A DNA stretch of 41,543 bases from JACQPU01 sp039961715 (GTDB taxonomy: Bacteria; Bacteroidota; Ignavibacteria; UBA10030). The notes beneath the pieces were generated by a model. That model was not told the origin of the DNA. It saw only the letters and a program-made list of their open reading frames with translations, and searched no databases. Position numbers and translations under genes: made by a program. Positions 33,068 through 41,505 of this stretch are shown here, in pieces (position 1 is the stretch's first letter; each line of letters opens with the position of its first letter). The DNA is taken from assembly GCA_039961715.1 (NCBI GenBank), contig JABRVW010000024.1, forward strand, positions 1-41,543. Direction: 5' to 3'.

Positions 33068-34236
33068 CAAAGTCTCAGCGTAACCATATTGATCTCCCCA
33101 CGCTCATCGCCGTCCTCACGCTCATGGTTCTGAGCCTCGGCGTGGTGTACAGCGCGTCCGCAACGTGGGCCATGGAGAAGTTCGGGGAAAGCAATCGCCT
33201 GCTGAACTCCCATGCCCTCAAGATTATCATTGGGATTGTTGCGCTGTTTGTCGGCGTGACGATCGATTATCGGAAGTACAAGCGGCTCACCAAGCCTGCT
33301 CTGATTCTTGCCGTTCTGCTTCTGTTTGTCACGTTGATCCTGGGAGGGGAAACCAAAGGGGCGGCCCGCTGGCTGCGCATTGGCGGTCTCGGTATTCAGC
33401 CATCGGAGTTCGCGAAGTTTGCTCTCTTGTTTCACCTCTGCACGCTCATCGCGGCCAAGAAGGACCTTGTTCGCGACTTCAAGCGCGGCTTTCTGCCCAT
33501 GGCCGTCTGGATCAGCATTGTGACCGGGCTCGTGCTTCTCCAGCCCAATTTCAGCACGGGCGCCATGATCGTGCTGATCAGCCTTGTCATGCTGTTCATT
33601 GGCCGCGCACGTGTATCACACTTGTTCGCGGCGGCGCTTGCGCTCGCCCCAATTCTGGCACTCTATGTTGTCAGTGCTCCGTACAGGCTCGCACGGGTCA
33701 AGTCCTTCCTGAGCGGAACAGGCGGATCGGGAAACATGAACTACCAGCTCCTGCAGGGAATCATTGGCTTCGGAAGCGGCGGGTTGTTTGGACTGGGCCC
33801 CGGAGAAAGCAAACAACGTGACCTGTTCCTCCCAGAATCGTATGGTGACTTTGTCTTCTCGATTGTCGGAGAGGAGTATGGCTTTCTGGGCACCATTTTC
33901 TTCATGGCCCTTTTTCTTCTGATCATGTTCCGGGGCTTCAAGATCGCCAAGTACGCCCGGGATGAGTACGGGCAATTGCTCGCCGTCGGAATCACGAGTA
34001 CGATAACGCTGTACGCACTGGTCAACGCCGGAGTGACCCTGGGCCTGCTCCCCACGACGGGTCTGCCCATGCCGTTTGTAAGCTACGGAGGATCGTCACT
34101 CGTCTTTTCATCCTTTGCCGTCGGCGTACTGCTCAACATCTCGGCGCAGACAGACTTGCATCCGCGCATGACCAGACTGCCGGACGGTGTCATGCCGGTC
34201 GAATCCTTGCAGGAGCAGAGTGCCAGAGCAACGTGA
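33064..34236 (+). CDS. ftsW: Septal SEDS glycosyltransferase FtsW
   Basis: This 390-residue SEDS protein polymerises lipid II at the septum together with FtsI. It has about ten membrane helices and shows GLGIQPSEFAKFALL, LLQPNFSTG, LQGIIGFGSGGLFGLGPGESKQ and LPESYGDFVFSIVGEEYGFLG, whose Asp in GDF matches the catalytic residue of RodA/FtsW. The C-terminus has GLPMPFVSYGGSS. Compared with rodA in this window it has the shorter FtsW-type loops. The GTG start overlaps the murD stop as GTGA. Its 3' end overlaps murG by 17 bases. Confidence 0.96.
   Translation: MTKSQRNHIDLPTLIAVLTLMVLSLGVVYSASATWAMEKFGESNRLLNSHALKIIIGIVALFVGVTIDYRKYKRLTKPALILAVLLLFVTLILGGETKGAARWLRIGGLGIQPSEFAKFALLFHLCTLIAAKKDLVRDFKRGFLPMAVWISIVTGLVLLQPNFSTGAMIVLISLVMLFIGRARVSHLFAAALALAPILALYVVSAPYRLARVKSFLSGTGGSGNMNYQLLQGIIGFGSGGLFGLGPGESKQRDLFLPESYGDFVFSIVGEEYGFLGTIFFMALFLLIMFRGFKIAKYARDEYGQLLAVGITSTITLYALVNAGVTLGLLPTTGLPMPFVSYGGSSLVFSSFAVGVLLNISAQTDLHPRMTRLPDGVMPVESLQEQSARAT
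34211..34215 (+). promoter_or_regulatory. Ribosome binding site that decides the murG start
   Basis: AGGAG lies four bases before GTG at 34220, inside the end of ftsW. It supports GTG at 34220 over the earlier in-frame start at 34187. Confidence 0.6.
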
Positions 34237-35344
34237 GAATCAACGCGCTTCCGGCCGCGCGACAGTCATTCTGACCGGCGGAGGGACCGGCGGTCATGTG
34301 TTTCCTGCCCTCGCCATCGCAGAAAGGCTCAGGCAGGAAAGGCCGGACATTCAATTGGTGTACGCAGGTACAAAAGGAAGGGTTGAGGAAAAGATCGTGC
34401 CCCCGCTTGGCTACAGATTTGTCAGCATATGGATCAGCGGTCTGCAGAGAGGCGCTGTCGTCGGCAATCTCCTGCTTCCGCTGAAGATCATGGTATCGCT
34501 CATCCAGTCGTTTCTGTTGATGGCACGTTGGAAGCCCGCGGTGGTCGCCGGCACAGGCGGCTATGTGTGCGGACCGGTGCTCTTTGCGGCATCCGTGCTC
34601 GGCATCCCCACGGTCCTGCATGAATCCAACAGCTATCCAGGCGTCACAACACGGCTTCTTGCGGGCAGGGTGTCGAGACTGTATCTCGGATTCGACGACG
34701 CAAAGCGCTGGCTTCCCGGGGTCCGCTCTGCTGCAACCGTCGGCACGCCGGTCCGGGTGTTCGAAAAAGTATCACGCTCAAAAGGATGCGAGGCGTTCGG
34801 ATTGAACCAGGAAAAACGGGTACTTCTTGTCCTTGGCGGAAGCCAGGGCGCCGCGGCAATCAACGAAGCAATCCTGCAGAATCTGGAATCTCTTGAACGC
34901 GGGCACATTCAGCTGATTTGGCAAACAGGTGAACGGCATTTCCCGCGCGTGGAACGGGCGCTTGGAACAAGACGCGTAGGATGGGTCGGACCGTTCATCA
35001 CGGCAATGGATCGCGCCTACGCAGCCGCCGATTTGGTTGTATGTCGCGCAGGAGCAACAACGCTCGCTGAATTAGCAGCCGCCGCGAAGCCCGCGGTCCT
35101 GATTCCGTACCCTCATGCGGCCGGCGATCATCAGACGCGCAACGCTGAATCCATGGTCCAAGCCGCAGCGGCAGTCGCGATTCAGGAACGGGAGCTCGGA
35201 AAATTCGGTTCGGTCGTGCTGGACCTGATGAACGATCCGGATCGCCGCCTCGCCATGAGTCTCGCTGCCAGTCGCATGGCGAAACCGGACGCGGCAGGCA
35301 TCATTGCCAAAGACATTCTGGCCCTCGCCGGGAGCACCGTGTGA
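34220..35344 (+). CDS. murG: Lipid II synthase MurG (GlcNAc transferase)
   Basis: This 374-residue peripheral membrane GT28 enzyme adds GlcNAc to lipid I. It has the Gly-rich loop GGGTGGH (20-26), the YAGTKGRVEEKIVP segment, GTGGYVCGPV, HESNSYPG (where most MurG proteins have HEQNAVPG), LGGSQGAAAIN, and the C-terminal CRAGATTLAELAAAAKPAVLIPYP with DHQTRNAE for donor binding. The frame is open to 34187, but a GTG at 34220 with AGGAG four bases upstream fits the family N-terminus better. The stop overlaps the next gene as GTGA. Confidence 0.94.
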   Translation: MPEQRENQRASGRATVILTGGGTGGHVFPALAIAERLRQERPDIQLVYAGTKGRVEEKIVPPLGYRFVSIWISGLQRGAVVGNLLLPLKIMVSLIQSFLLMARWKPAVVAGTGGYVCGPVLFAASVLGIPTVLHESNSYPGVTTRLLAGRVSRLYLGFDDAKRWLPGVRSAATVGTPVRVFEKVSRSKGCEAFGLNQEKRVLLVLGGSQGAAAINEAILQNLESLERGHIQLIWQTGERHFPRVERALGTRRVGWVGPFITAMDRAYAAADLVVCRAGATTLAELAAAAKPAVLIPYPHAAGDHQTRNAESMVQAAAAVAIQERELGKFGSVVLDLMNDPDRRLAMSLAASRMAKPDAAGIIAKDILALAGSTV

Positions 35345-35844
35345 ATACCCCGAAGGTCTTCCGATATAAGCTTGATTTCTATTATCAGCAAACGCTGATG
35401 TACCTGGTCGCTCTGCTCCTGTACGCGGGCATTCGCGGAAACTTCATTGAGGACCGGTTCACGCTGATCTACCGGGACCCGATCATGTACATCATGGCCT
35501 TCTTCTTCCTCGTGTCGCTGGTCGTCCTCTTCTTGAACAGGCTCAGGGACCGCAAGCTGATCCTCGACGGCACGAGGATCGTTTTTCACAGCCGAAACCG
35601 GGAACGCGTGGTGGACACGTCGGATCTTGAGTGGATGCATATCGGGCGCGAGCGCCTTGTACAAACCGCCGGACGGTTTCAACTGATTGTCTTCAAAACA
35701 AAATCCCGCAGACGCATCTTCAGAATCCGTGTCGGGCGGTACGAGCGCGGAGATGAGCTCGTGCAGGAAATGCAGAAGATCGCCGGGCACGTGCCCCGGC
35801 GAAAGCGAAGAACCTTCGGCATGAGCCGAAGAAGGAGCATCTAA
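35341..35844 (+). CDS. Uncharacterised two-TM protein with PH-like domain, inside the dcw cluster
   Basis: This is a 167-residue protein that I do not recognise. Residues of about 17-35 and 46-67 are membrane helices joined by a short loop. Residues of about 72-150 show seven short beta-strand-like stretches (LILDGTRIVFHS, LEWMHIG, FQLIVFKTK, IFRIRV) followed by a helix (DELVQEMQKIAG), which resembles a bacterial PH-like fold. The last 15 residues are strongly basic (RRKRRTFGMSRRRSI). It starts with GTG overlapping the murG stop and ends five bases before murC, so it is translated as part of the cluster. A role at the membrane in division or precursor synthesis is inferred from position only. 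Confidence 0.8.
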   Translation: MNTPKVFRYKLDFYYQQTLMYLVALLLYAGIRGNFIEDRFTLIYRDPIMYIMAFFFLVSLVVLFLNRLRDRKLILDGTRIVFHSRNRERVVDTSDLEWMHIGRERLVQTAGRFQLIVFKTKSRRRIFRIRVGRYERGDELVQEMQKIAGHVPRRKRRTFGMSRRRSI

Positions 35845-35849
35845 GCTTC

Positions 35850-37238
35850 ATGTTTTCATCGATCAAGAAGATTCATTTTGTGGGAATCGGCGGCATCGGC
35901 ATGAGCGGCATCGCCGAGATTCTGCTGGATCAGGGATTCAAGGTCAGCGGCTCGGATCGCGCCCTCTCCGAGGTCACGGACCGGCTGAAGTCCCTCGGGG
36001 CTGAGATCTTCGAAGGACACGACGCAAAGAATGTCGGATCCGATGTTGATGCGCTCGTGTACTCGTCGGCTGTCACGCCTGACAATCCGGAAGTCCTGGA
36101 AGCCACGCGAAGAAAAATCCCGGTGATCCGGCGCGCCGAGATGCTCGCCGAAGTCATGCGCCTGAAATACGGGATCGGCATTGCAGGAACACACGGGAAG
36201 ACCACGACGACATCAATGATCGGCCTTGTTCTTCTTGAAGGCGGGCTCGATCCAACGGTCATCGTCGGCGGAAAGCTCAGCGGGTTGGGTGGAACCAACG
36301 CCCGATTGGGCCATGGCGAGTTCATTGTGGTTGAGGCTGATGAATTCGACCGGTCGTTTCTCTCCATTACCCCAACGATTGCCGTGCTGACAACGCTCGA
36401 GACTGATCACCTCGACTGTTATCGTGACCTGGAAGACATCAAGGGCGCCTTTGTGCAGTTCGCTTCGCGCGTTCCGTTTTACGGATTCGTGGTCCTATGC
36501 CTTGATGAGCCCGCGTTGCTCGACATCATGCCCCAGCTCAGCAGGAAGAAGATCATCACGTACGGCCTGAATCCCCAGGCCGACATTCAGGCCGCGGACA
36601 TCCGCCACAAGGAGAACACGTCAACCTTCATGCTGCGCAGGGGAAATCAGGATCTCGGTGAGGTGACGATTCGCGTACCGGGCAGGCACAACGTCCAGAA
36701 CGCCCTGGCGGCCATCACAGTGGGGTTGGAGCTGGGCGTGCCATTTGAGCGCGTCAAACGCGGCATCGAGCAGTTTGCAGGCGTCTACCGCCGCTGGGAA
36801 CTCAAAGGCGAATTCGACGGCGTCTCGGTCTTCGATGACTACGCCCATCACCCGACAGAATGCCGGGCAACCCTTGCCGGCGCCAAAGCCGGATGGCGCA
36901 GGCGCGTGGTGTGCGTTTTTCAGCCGCATTTGTACTCACGCACGCGCGATTTTTATGAAGAATTCGGAAAATCGTTTCTCCTCTCCGACGTCCTCATCGT
37001 TACCGACGTCTATCCTGCACGCGAGGAGCCCATTCAGGGTGTGACAGGGGAATTGATTGTGTCAGCCGCAAAACGTTTCGGCCACAAACATGCTCATTAT
37101 GTACCGGACAAACATCAGGTGACGGCGACACTGGAGAAGATCGTGAAGCCAGGCGACATCGTGATCACCATGGGGGCCGGCGATATCTGGAAATACGGAG
37201 AGGAATTCCTCCGCCATCAAACCCAACGCAAACGGTAA
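35850..37238 (+). CDS. murC: UDP-MurNAc:L-alanine ligase MurC
   Basis: This 462-residue Mur ligase starts the stem peptide. It has the N-terminal FVGIGGIGMSGIAE (10-23), ATP loop GTHGKTTTT (113-121), EADEFDRSFL, and the C-domain VFDDYAHHPTE. All are canonical. The ATG is five bases after the unknown PH-like gene and the TAA stop is two bases before murB. In most dcw clusters murC directly follows murG; here the extra gene separates them. Confidence 0.97.
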   Translation: MFSSIKKIHFVGIGGIGMSGIAEILLDQGFKVSGSDRALSEVTDRLKSLGAEIFEGHDAKNVGSDVDALVYSSAVTPDNPEVLEATRRKIPVIRRAEMLAEVMRLKYGIGIAGTHGKTTTTSMIGLVLLEGGLDPTVIVGGKLSGLGGTNARLGHGEFIVVEADEFDRSFLSITPTIAVLTTLETDHLDCYRDLEDIKGAFVQFASRVPFYGFVVLCLDEPALLDIMPQLSRKKIITYGLNPQADIQAADIRHKENTSTFMLRRGNQDLGEVTIRVPGRHNVQNALAAITVGLELGVPFERVKRGIEQFAGVYRRWELKGEFDGVSVFDDYAHHPTECRATLAGAKAGWRRRVVCVFQPHLYSRTRDFYEEFGKSFLLSDVLIVTDVYPAREEPIQGVTGELIVSAAKRFGHKHAHYVPDKHQVTATLEKIVKPGDIVITMGAGDIWKYGEEFLRHQTQRKR

Positions 37239-37240
37239 GC

Positions 37241-38176
37241 GTGCCCGTGGAGAGTGAAGTGATCGCCATCGACAGCATCAGGTCCTTCTTCCGTGGTCGA
37301 ATCGCGGAAATGGAGCCCCTGGCGCCGTACACTTCCATGAAGGTCGGTGGTCCGGCGCAATTGTTCCTCGAGCCAAAGGATCGCGATGACCTGCTGTCGC
37401 TGGCGCAATTCCTTCGCGAGCAGACGATTCCGTTCATGATGATCGGCCGGGGGAGCAATATGATCGTGAGTGATGAGGGTTTCCCGGGGGCTGTGATTCA
37501 TCTGGAACCGGGCCTTTCCCGGGTTTCCCTTGTCGAAGGGGATGTCGAGGCCGAGGCTGGAGCGAGGTTAACGAAACTCGTTGACTTCTGCGCGCAGCAT
37601 GGCTTGCAGGGCCTTGAATGGGCCGCAGGCATTCCGGGCAGTGTCGGGGGGGCAGTGGTCATGAACGCCGGCGCACATGGGTCAGAAATGAAGGATCATA
37701 TCGTTAAGGTCGAAGCATTACGCGGGGCTTCCGTCGTCACCGTGAAAGCAGAGGATGCCGGCTTCGCATACCGGACCTCGGCATTCACACAGGATATTGT
37801 CCTGAGTGCTCGATTCCGGTTGAGACCGGGAGACAGAGAGCAGATTCTGCGGAGAAAGAGTGAGCTGATGGCTCGGCGGAATGCCACCCAGCCGCTCACA
37901 CAACCCAACTCCGGATCCATGTTTACGAATCCGCCCGGCACACATGCGGCAAGGCTCATTGAGCAGGCAGGACTGAAGGGAAAGAGAATCGGCGACGCGC
38001 AAATCTCCGAAAAGCACGCAAACTTCATGGTCAACCTGGGATCCGCCAAAGCCGCAGACATTCTCAGGCTGATTGATCTGGTCAGGCGCACGGTTCACCA
38101 GAACACCGGCATTCTCCTGCAACTGGAGGTGAAACTTGTGGGCTTCCCCGAAGACGTGAGGGCTTCGTTCACATGA
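37241..38176 (+). CDS. murB: UDP-N-acetylenolpyruvoylglucosamine reductase MurB
   Basis: This 311-residue FAD enzyme reduces UDP-GlcNAc-enolpyruvate to UDP-MurNAc. FAD-binding segments are YTSMKVGGPA (30-39), GRGSNMIVSDEGFPG (69-83) and GIPGSVGGAVVMNAGAHG (130-147). The catalytic Ser226 is in GSMFTNP and the late KHANFMVN segment is present. The missing type-I insertion suggests a type II MurB. The GTG start lies two bases after murC. Its stop overlaps ftsQ as ATGA. Confidence 0.95.
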   Translation: MPVESEVIAIDSIRSFFRGRIAEMEPLAPYTSMKVGGPAQLFLEPKDRDDLLSLAQFLREQTIPFMMIGRGSNMIVSDEGFPGAVIHLEPGLSRVSLVEGDVEAEAGARLTKLVDFCAQHGLQGLEWAAGIPGSVGGAVVMNAGAHGSEMKDHIVKVEALRGASVVTVKAEDAGFAYRTSAFTQDIVLSARFRLRPGDREQILRRKSELMARRNATQPLTQPNSGSMFTNPPGTHAARLIEQAGLKGKRIGDAQISEKHANFMVNLGSAKAADILRLIDLVRRTVHQNTGILLQLEVKLVGFPEDVRASFT

Positions 38177-38937
38177 AAACCAAACGCATGGTCGTCCTGG
38201 GGACGGGAATGATGGTGCTCCTCGGCGGGCTCATCGTGGCAGGCGCGAATTTCTGGAAGTCCACGCTGGTAGTCAGGAACGTGCAGATTCACGGAAACCG
38301 GGTCGTGGCAGCCAACGAGATTCTTCAGCTGGCGCACATCACCGAAGGAGCGAGGCTCTACGAGCTCGATCTGATGCAGATCCAACAGGACGTTCTCAGC
38401 CATTATTTTCTGAAGGATGTCGTGGTGGAGCGCGATCCACCATCGGGGGTACGCATTACGGTAACGGAACGGACACCGGTCGCCATGATCAATGTGGGAG
38501 AGATCCGGTACATCGATGCGGAAGGCGTGGTGCTTCCGCACGCCCTTTCGGGCGAGTTGTACGACCTGCCCTACATCAGCGGCATACCCCCGGGAGTGCG
38601 TGCCAACATCGGAACGACGCTGACCCATCCGGACATCCGGGAAGCCCTGGCCATCATCGCGACCGCGCAGGTCGTCGGTCCCGAGGTCCCGCACTTGTTC
38701 TCGGAGATCCGGCTCCGTGCGGGAGGGGATCTTGTGCTGTATGCCGCCGAGGGAGCCGTGCCGATCATCTTTGGGCGGGGGAACGCGGGAAGCAAGCTTC
38801 TTGTGCTTGATGTGTTCTGGAAAAACGTTGTGCGTGAACGGGGGCCCGGATCGGTGCAGTACATTGACATCCGTTTTGCCGATCAGGTTGTCGTCAAATG
38901 GAAACAAGGGGGCACGAAGTCATCCAAGCGATCGTAA
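38173..38937 (+). CDS. ftsQ: Cell division protein FtsQ/DivIB
   Basis: This is a 254-residue bitopic protein: short basic tail, one membrane helix (about 7-27), a POTRA domain (about 34-105) starting VRNVQIHGN, and the beta domain with VTERTPVAMI, YIDAEGVVLP and a C-terminal VQYIDIRFADQVVVKW strand. FtsQ links the early Z-ring to FtsL, FtsI and FtsW. The length is usual. It is coupled by ATGA to murB, and ftsA starts 17 bases after its stop. Confidence 0.93.
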   Translation: MKTKRMVVLGTGMMVLLGGLIVAGANFWKSTLVVRNVQIHGNRVVAANEILQLAHITEGARLYELDLMQIQQDVLSHYFLKDVVVERDPPSGVRITVTERTPVAMINVGEIRYIDAEGVVLPHALSGELYDLPYISGIPPGVRANIGTTLTHPDIREALAIIATAQVVGPEVPHLFSEIRLRAGGDLVLYAAEGAVPIIFGRGNAGSKLLVLDVFWKNVVRERGPGSVQYIDIRFADQVVVKWKQGGTKSSKRS

Positions 38938-38954
38938 GGAGAACAGGAACCACC

Positions 38955-40205
38955 ATGACCAATCAGATAGCGGTCGGCCTTGATATCGGCACGACCAAGG
39001 TTTGCGCCGTCGTCGCCTCGCCTGATGAGAATCATCCGGGCAAGATGAGCATTCTGGGCATCGGCCGGAGCTCATCGGACGGTCTCACACGCGGCGTTGT
39101 CACCAACATCGAGAAGACCGTGCGGTCCATTCAGCTTGCGATCAGGGAAGCGCAGGCTCAGTCGGGCGTGCAGATCGGCGCCGTGACGGTCGGCATTGCC
39201 GGAGACCACATTCAGAGCTTTCAGAGCCGGGGTGTGGTCGCGATCAGCCGGCCCGACAACGAGATTACTCACCAGGACGTTGAACGCCTGATCGAAGACA
39301 CCAAGCGCGTTGCCCTGCCGTCGGACCGCCGCATCATCCACGTCATTCCCCAGCAGTTCATTGTGGATGGGCAGGACGGAATCTATGACCCCGTCGGAAT
39401 GTCGGGCGTCCGCATGGAGGCGATGGTCCATATCATCACCGGCCTTGTCACCGCAGCGCAGAACATCTACAAGTGCGTTCAACGCGCGGGCATCCAGGTG
39501 AACGACATGGTCCTCGAGCCTCTGGCGTCGAGTTACGCCGTTCTCGATGACGAAGAAAAGGAGGTCGGCGTCGCGCTCCTGGACATCGGAGGCGGAACCA
39601 CTGATCTCGCCGTGTTCGAGGAACGGACGATCCGGCATACAGCGGTGATCGGTGTGGCCGGAAAGAAGGTGACGGATGATATCCGAAAGGGGTTCGGCAT
39701 TCTGACCGAACAGGCGGAGAAGCTCAAGATCGAGCACGGATTTGCCTACATGCCCGCCATCGCTGATAACGAACCGATCGTTCTGCCCGGCATCGGCGGC
39801 CGCCCGCCCATTGAAATCGACAAGCGGCTTCTGTGTCAGGTCATTCAGCCGCGCATGGAGGAAATTCTGGAGATCGCCGCCATGGAAATCAAGCGATCCG
39901 GCTACTCGAAGCACCTTTCGGCGGGCGTCGTGCTCACCGGCGGAGGATCGCTGATCAAGGGGACCGCGGAACTTGCACGCGACGTCCTCGGAATGCCCGT
40001 CAAGATCGGCATTCCGACGGGATTCAGCGCGGGTCTCATTCGTGAGATCGAAAACCCGATCTACGCGACCGGCGTGGGCCTCGTGATCCATGAGCTAAAA
40101 CACCGCGACCGTTCAGCCATCACTGCAACGGTGGGCAATGGCAGGGGCAAGGGATCCATGAAGAACATTCTGAATCGCATGAAGACCTGGTTTGATGAAC
40201 TCTAA
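38955..40205 (+). CDS. ftsA: Cell division actin homologue FtsA
   Basis: This 416-residue actin-like ATPase tethers FtsZ to the membrane. It has phosphate-1 motif GLDIGTTKVCAVVA, phosphate-2 LDIGGGTTDLAVF, the SHS2 (1c) domain region around DHIQSFQSRGVVAIS, the adenosine motif LTGGGSLIKGTAELA, and the C-terminal amphipathic helix MKNILNRMKTWFDEL (402-416) for membrane binding. The frame extends upstream into ftsQ, but the ATG at 38955 with AGGA eight bases before it fits the family. Confidence 0.96.
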   Translation: MTNQIAVGLDIGTTKVCAVVASPDENHPGKMSILGIGRSSSDGLTRGVVTNIEKTVRSIQLAIREAQAQSGVQIGAVTVGIAGDHIQSFQSRGVVAISRPDNEITHQDVERLIEDTKRVALPSDRRIIHVIPQQFIVDGQDGIYDPVGMSGVRMEAMVHIITGLVTAAQNIYKCVQRAGIQVNDMVLEPLASSYAVLDDEEKEVGVALLDIGGGTTDLAVFEERTIRHTAVIGVAGKKVTDDIRKGFGILTEQAEKLKIEHGFAYMPAIADNEPIVLPGIGGRPPIEIDKRLLCQVIQPRMEEILEIAAMEIKRSGYSKHLSAGVVLTGGGSLIKGTAELARDVLGMPVKIGIPTGFSAGLIREIENPIYATGVGLVIHELKHRDRSAITATVGNGRGKGSMKNILNRMKTWFDEL

Positions 40206-40210
40206 GACAG

Positions 40211-40239
40211 TTGCAGTGTTCAACTTTTCACTTTTCATT
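40211..40239 (+). promoter_or_regulatory. Candidate extra promoter before ftsZ
   Basis: TTGCAG (40211-40216) and TTCATT (40234-40239) are separated by 17 bases in the 63-base ftsA-ftsZ gap, the widest gap within the last third of the cluster. TTCATT differs by one base from the TACATT seen before purN and dcd. The predicted start lies about 23 bases before ftsZ. A tandem CTTTTCA repeat (40224-40237) overlaps the spacer and -10 region. Confidence 0.35.
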
Positions 40240-40254
40240 TTTCCCACTCATTCA

Positions 40255-40263
40255 GGGAGGAGG
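40255..40263 (+). promoter_or_regulatory. Strong ribosome binding site of ftsZ
   Basis: GGGAGGAGG ends five bases before GTG at 40269. It is the best Shine-Dalgarno sequence in the cluster, in keeping with the need for much FtsZ, and it fixes the GTG start. Confidence 0.75.
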
Positions 40264-40268
40264 TACCC

Positions 40269-41438
40269 GTGATAGAACTCGACACCCTCAGTGACCGCGG
40301 CGCCAAGATTCGCGTCGTGGGAGTCGGCGGAGGTGGCGGCAATGCGGTCAACAGCATGATCGACAAGGGTCTCGTCGGTGTGGATTTCATTGCGATCAAC
40401 ACCGATCTTCAGGCCCTTGAGCGAAACAAATCCAGCCACAAACTGCAGATCGGCAAGAACCTCACCCGGGGTCTTGGAGCCGGCGCCGATCCTACGATCG
40501 GCCAGCGCGCGGTCGAGGAAGACCGCGAGGAGATCGCCCGCTGCCTTGCCGGCAGTGACATGGTGTTCATCACCGCCGGAATGGGCGGGGGCACCGGAAC
40601 CGGCGGGGCACCCGGCGTGGCCAACATTGCCAAGAGCCTTGGTGCTCTCGTGGTCGGCATCGTCACGCGGCCCTTTCAGAGCGAGGGGAAAAAGCGCTCG
40701 GCTCAGGCCGATTGGGGCGTGGAGGAGCTCAAGAAGCAGGTGGACACGCTGATCTCCATCCCCAACCAGAAGCTTCTGGACATCATTGATCGCCGGACTC
40801 CCCTGCTCGAGGCGTTCGAAATCGCCAACCAGGTCCTCTACAATGCCACCCGCGGCATTTCCGAGGTCATCACGGTCCCCGGTCTCATCAACGTCGACTT
40901 TGCAGACGTGCGCACGATCATGAAGGAAATGGGCGATGCGCTGATGGGCACGGGCACGGCGACCGGCGAGAACCGGGCTGTTGAAGCCGCGAACGCCGCG
41001 ATCTCCAGCCCCCTGCTCGAAGGCGTTTCCATCGCAGGCGCCCAGGGCATCCTCGTCAACATCACGGGCGGACAGAACCTCAGCCTCGTGGAGGTCGATG
41101 AGGCCACCAGCATCATTCATGAGGCCGCGGGCGACGAGGCCAACGTCATTCTCGGAACGGTCATTGACGACAACATGAACGACGAAGTGATGGTAACCGT
41201 CATTGCCACGGGCTTCAACCGCAGGGCCGCGGCACAGAAGCCGGTGAAGTCCTCGACGAAGCTCGTCGATCGCATTCCGTCTGGACCCACCGAGCTTCAG
41301 AAGCTGGACGAACCGTCGTTCATGCGTCGCGGCGTGGAACTGCCGTTCAACGCGATCAGGGAAAGCTCGGACGAAAAGGAAAAGATCGACAAATCGGATC
41401 CGGACAAGCCGGCGTTCCTGCGCAAGATCATGGACTAG
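40269..41438 (+). CDS. ftsZ: Cell division tubulin homologue FtsZ
   Basis: This 389-residue GTPase forms the Z-ring. It has the N-terminal VGVGGGGGNAVN, the tubulin signature GGGTGTG (106-112), and the T7 synergy loop with N208, D210 and D213 (NVDFADV), matching E. coli N207, D209 and D212. A globular C-domain ends near 320 (VTVIATGF), followed by a linker of about 55 residues and the C-terminal core peptide DKPAFLRKIMD (379-389). That peptide binds FtsA and is close to the usual IPAFLR. The GTG start has an excellent ribosome binding site. It ends the cluster. Confidence 0.98.
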   Translation: MIELDTLSDRGAKIRVVGVGGGGGNAVNSMIDKGLVGVDFIAINTDLQALERNKSSHKLQIGKNLTRGLGAGADPTIGQRAVEEDREEIARCLAGSDMVFITAGMGGGTGTGGAPGVANIAKSLGALVVGIVTRPFQSEGKKRSAQADWGVEELKKQVDTLISIPNQKLLDIIDRRTPLLEAFEIANQVLYNATRGISEVITVPGLINVDFADVRTIMKEMGDALMGTGTATGENRAVEAANAAISSPLLEGVSIAGAQGILVNITGGQNLSLVEVDEATSIIHEAAGDEANVILGTVIDDNMNDEVMVTVIATGFNRRAAAQKPVKSSTKLVDRIPSGPTELQKLDEPSFMRRGVELPFNAIRESSDEKEKIDKSDPDKPAFLRKIMD

Positions 41439-41475
41439 CAGTTTGTTGAAAAACGCGCTTCAAAAGAGAAAGATT

Positions 41476-41505
41476 AACCACCAAGACACAAAGGCACAAA
41501 GAAAA
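41476..41505. repeat. ACCACCAAGACACAAAGG-type intergenic motif
   Basis: Downstream of ftsZ the sequence contains AACCACCAAGACACAAAGG and continues CACAAAGAAAAG, in which ACCAAG, ACACAAAG and GCACAAAG units recur every seven or eight bases. I recall very similar 'ACCACCAAGACACAAAG' sequences scattered between genes in many environmental bacteria. There is only one copy in this window. It is followed by A-rich sequence to the edge with no gene visible. Confidence 0.45.

Noticed and set aside
39072..40091. Long open frame (339 codons) on the minus strand opposite ftsA
   Set aside because: It is antisense to a canonical ftsA; composition (Asp/His/Arg-rich) is that of a codon-bias shadow.
40248..41120. 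Open frame of 290 codons on the minus strand opposite ftsZ
   Set aside because: It is antisense to ftsZ and its product has no domain features.
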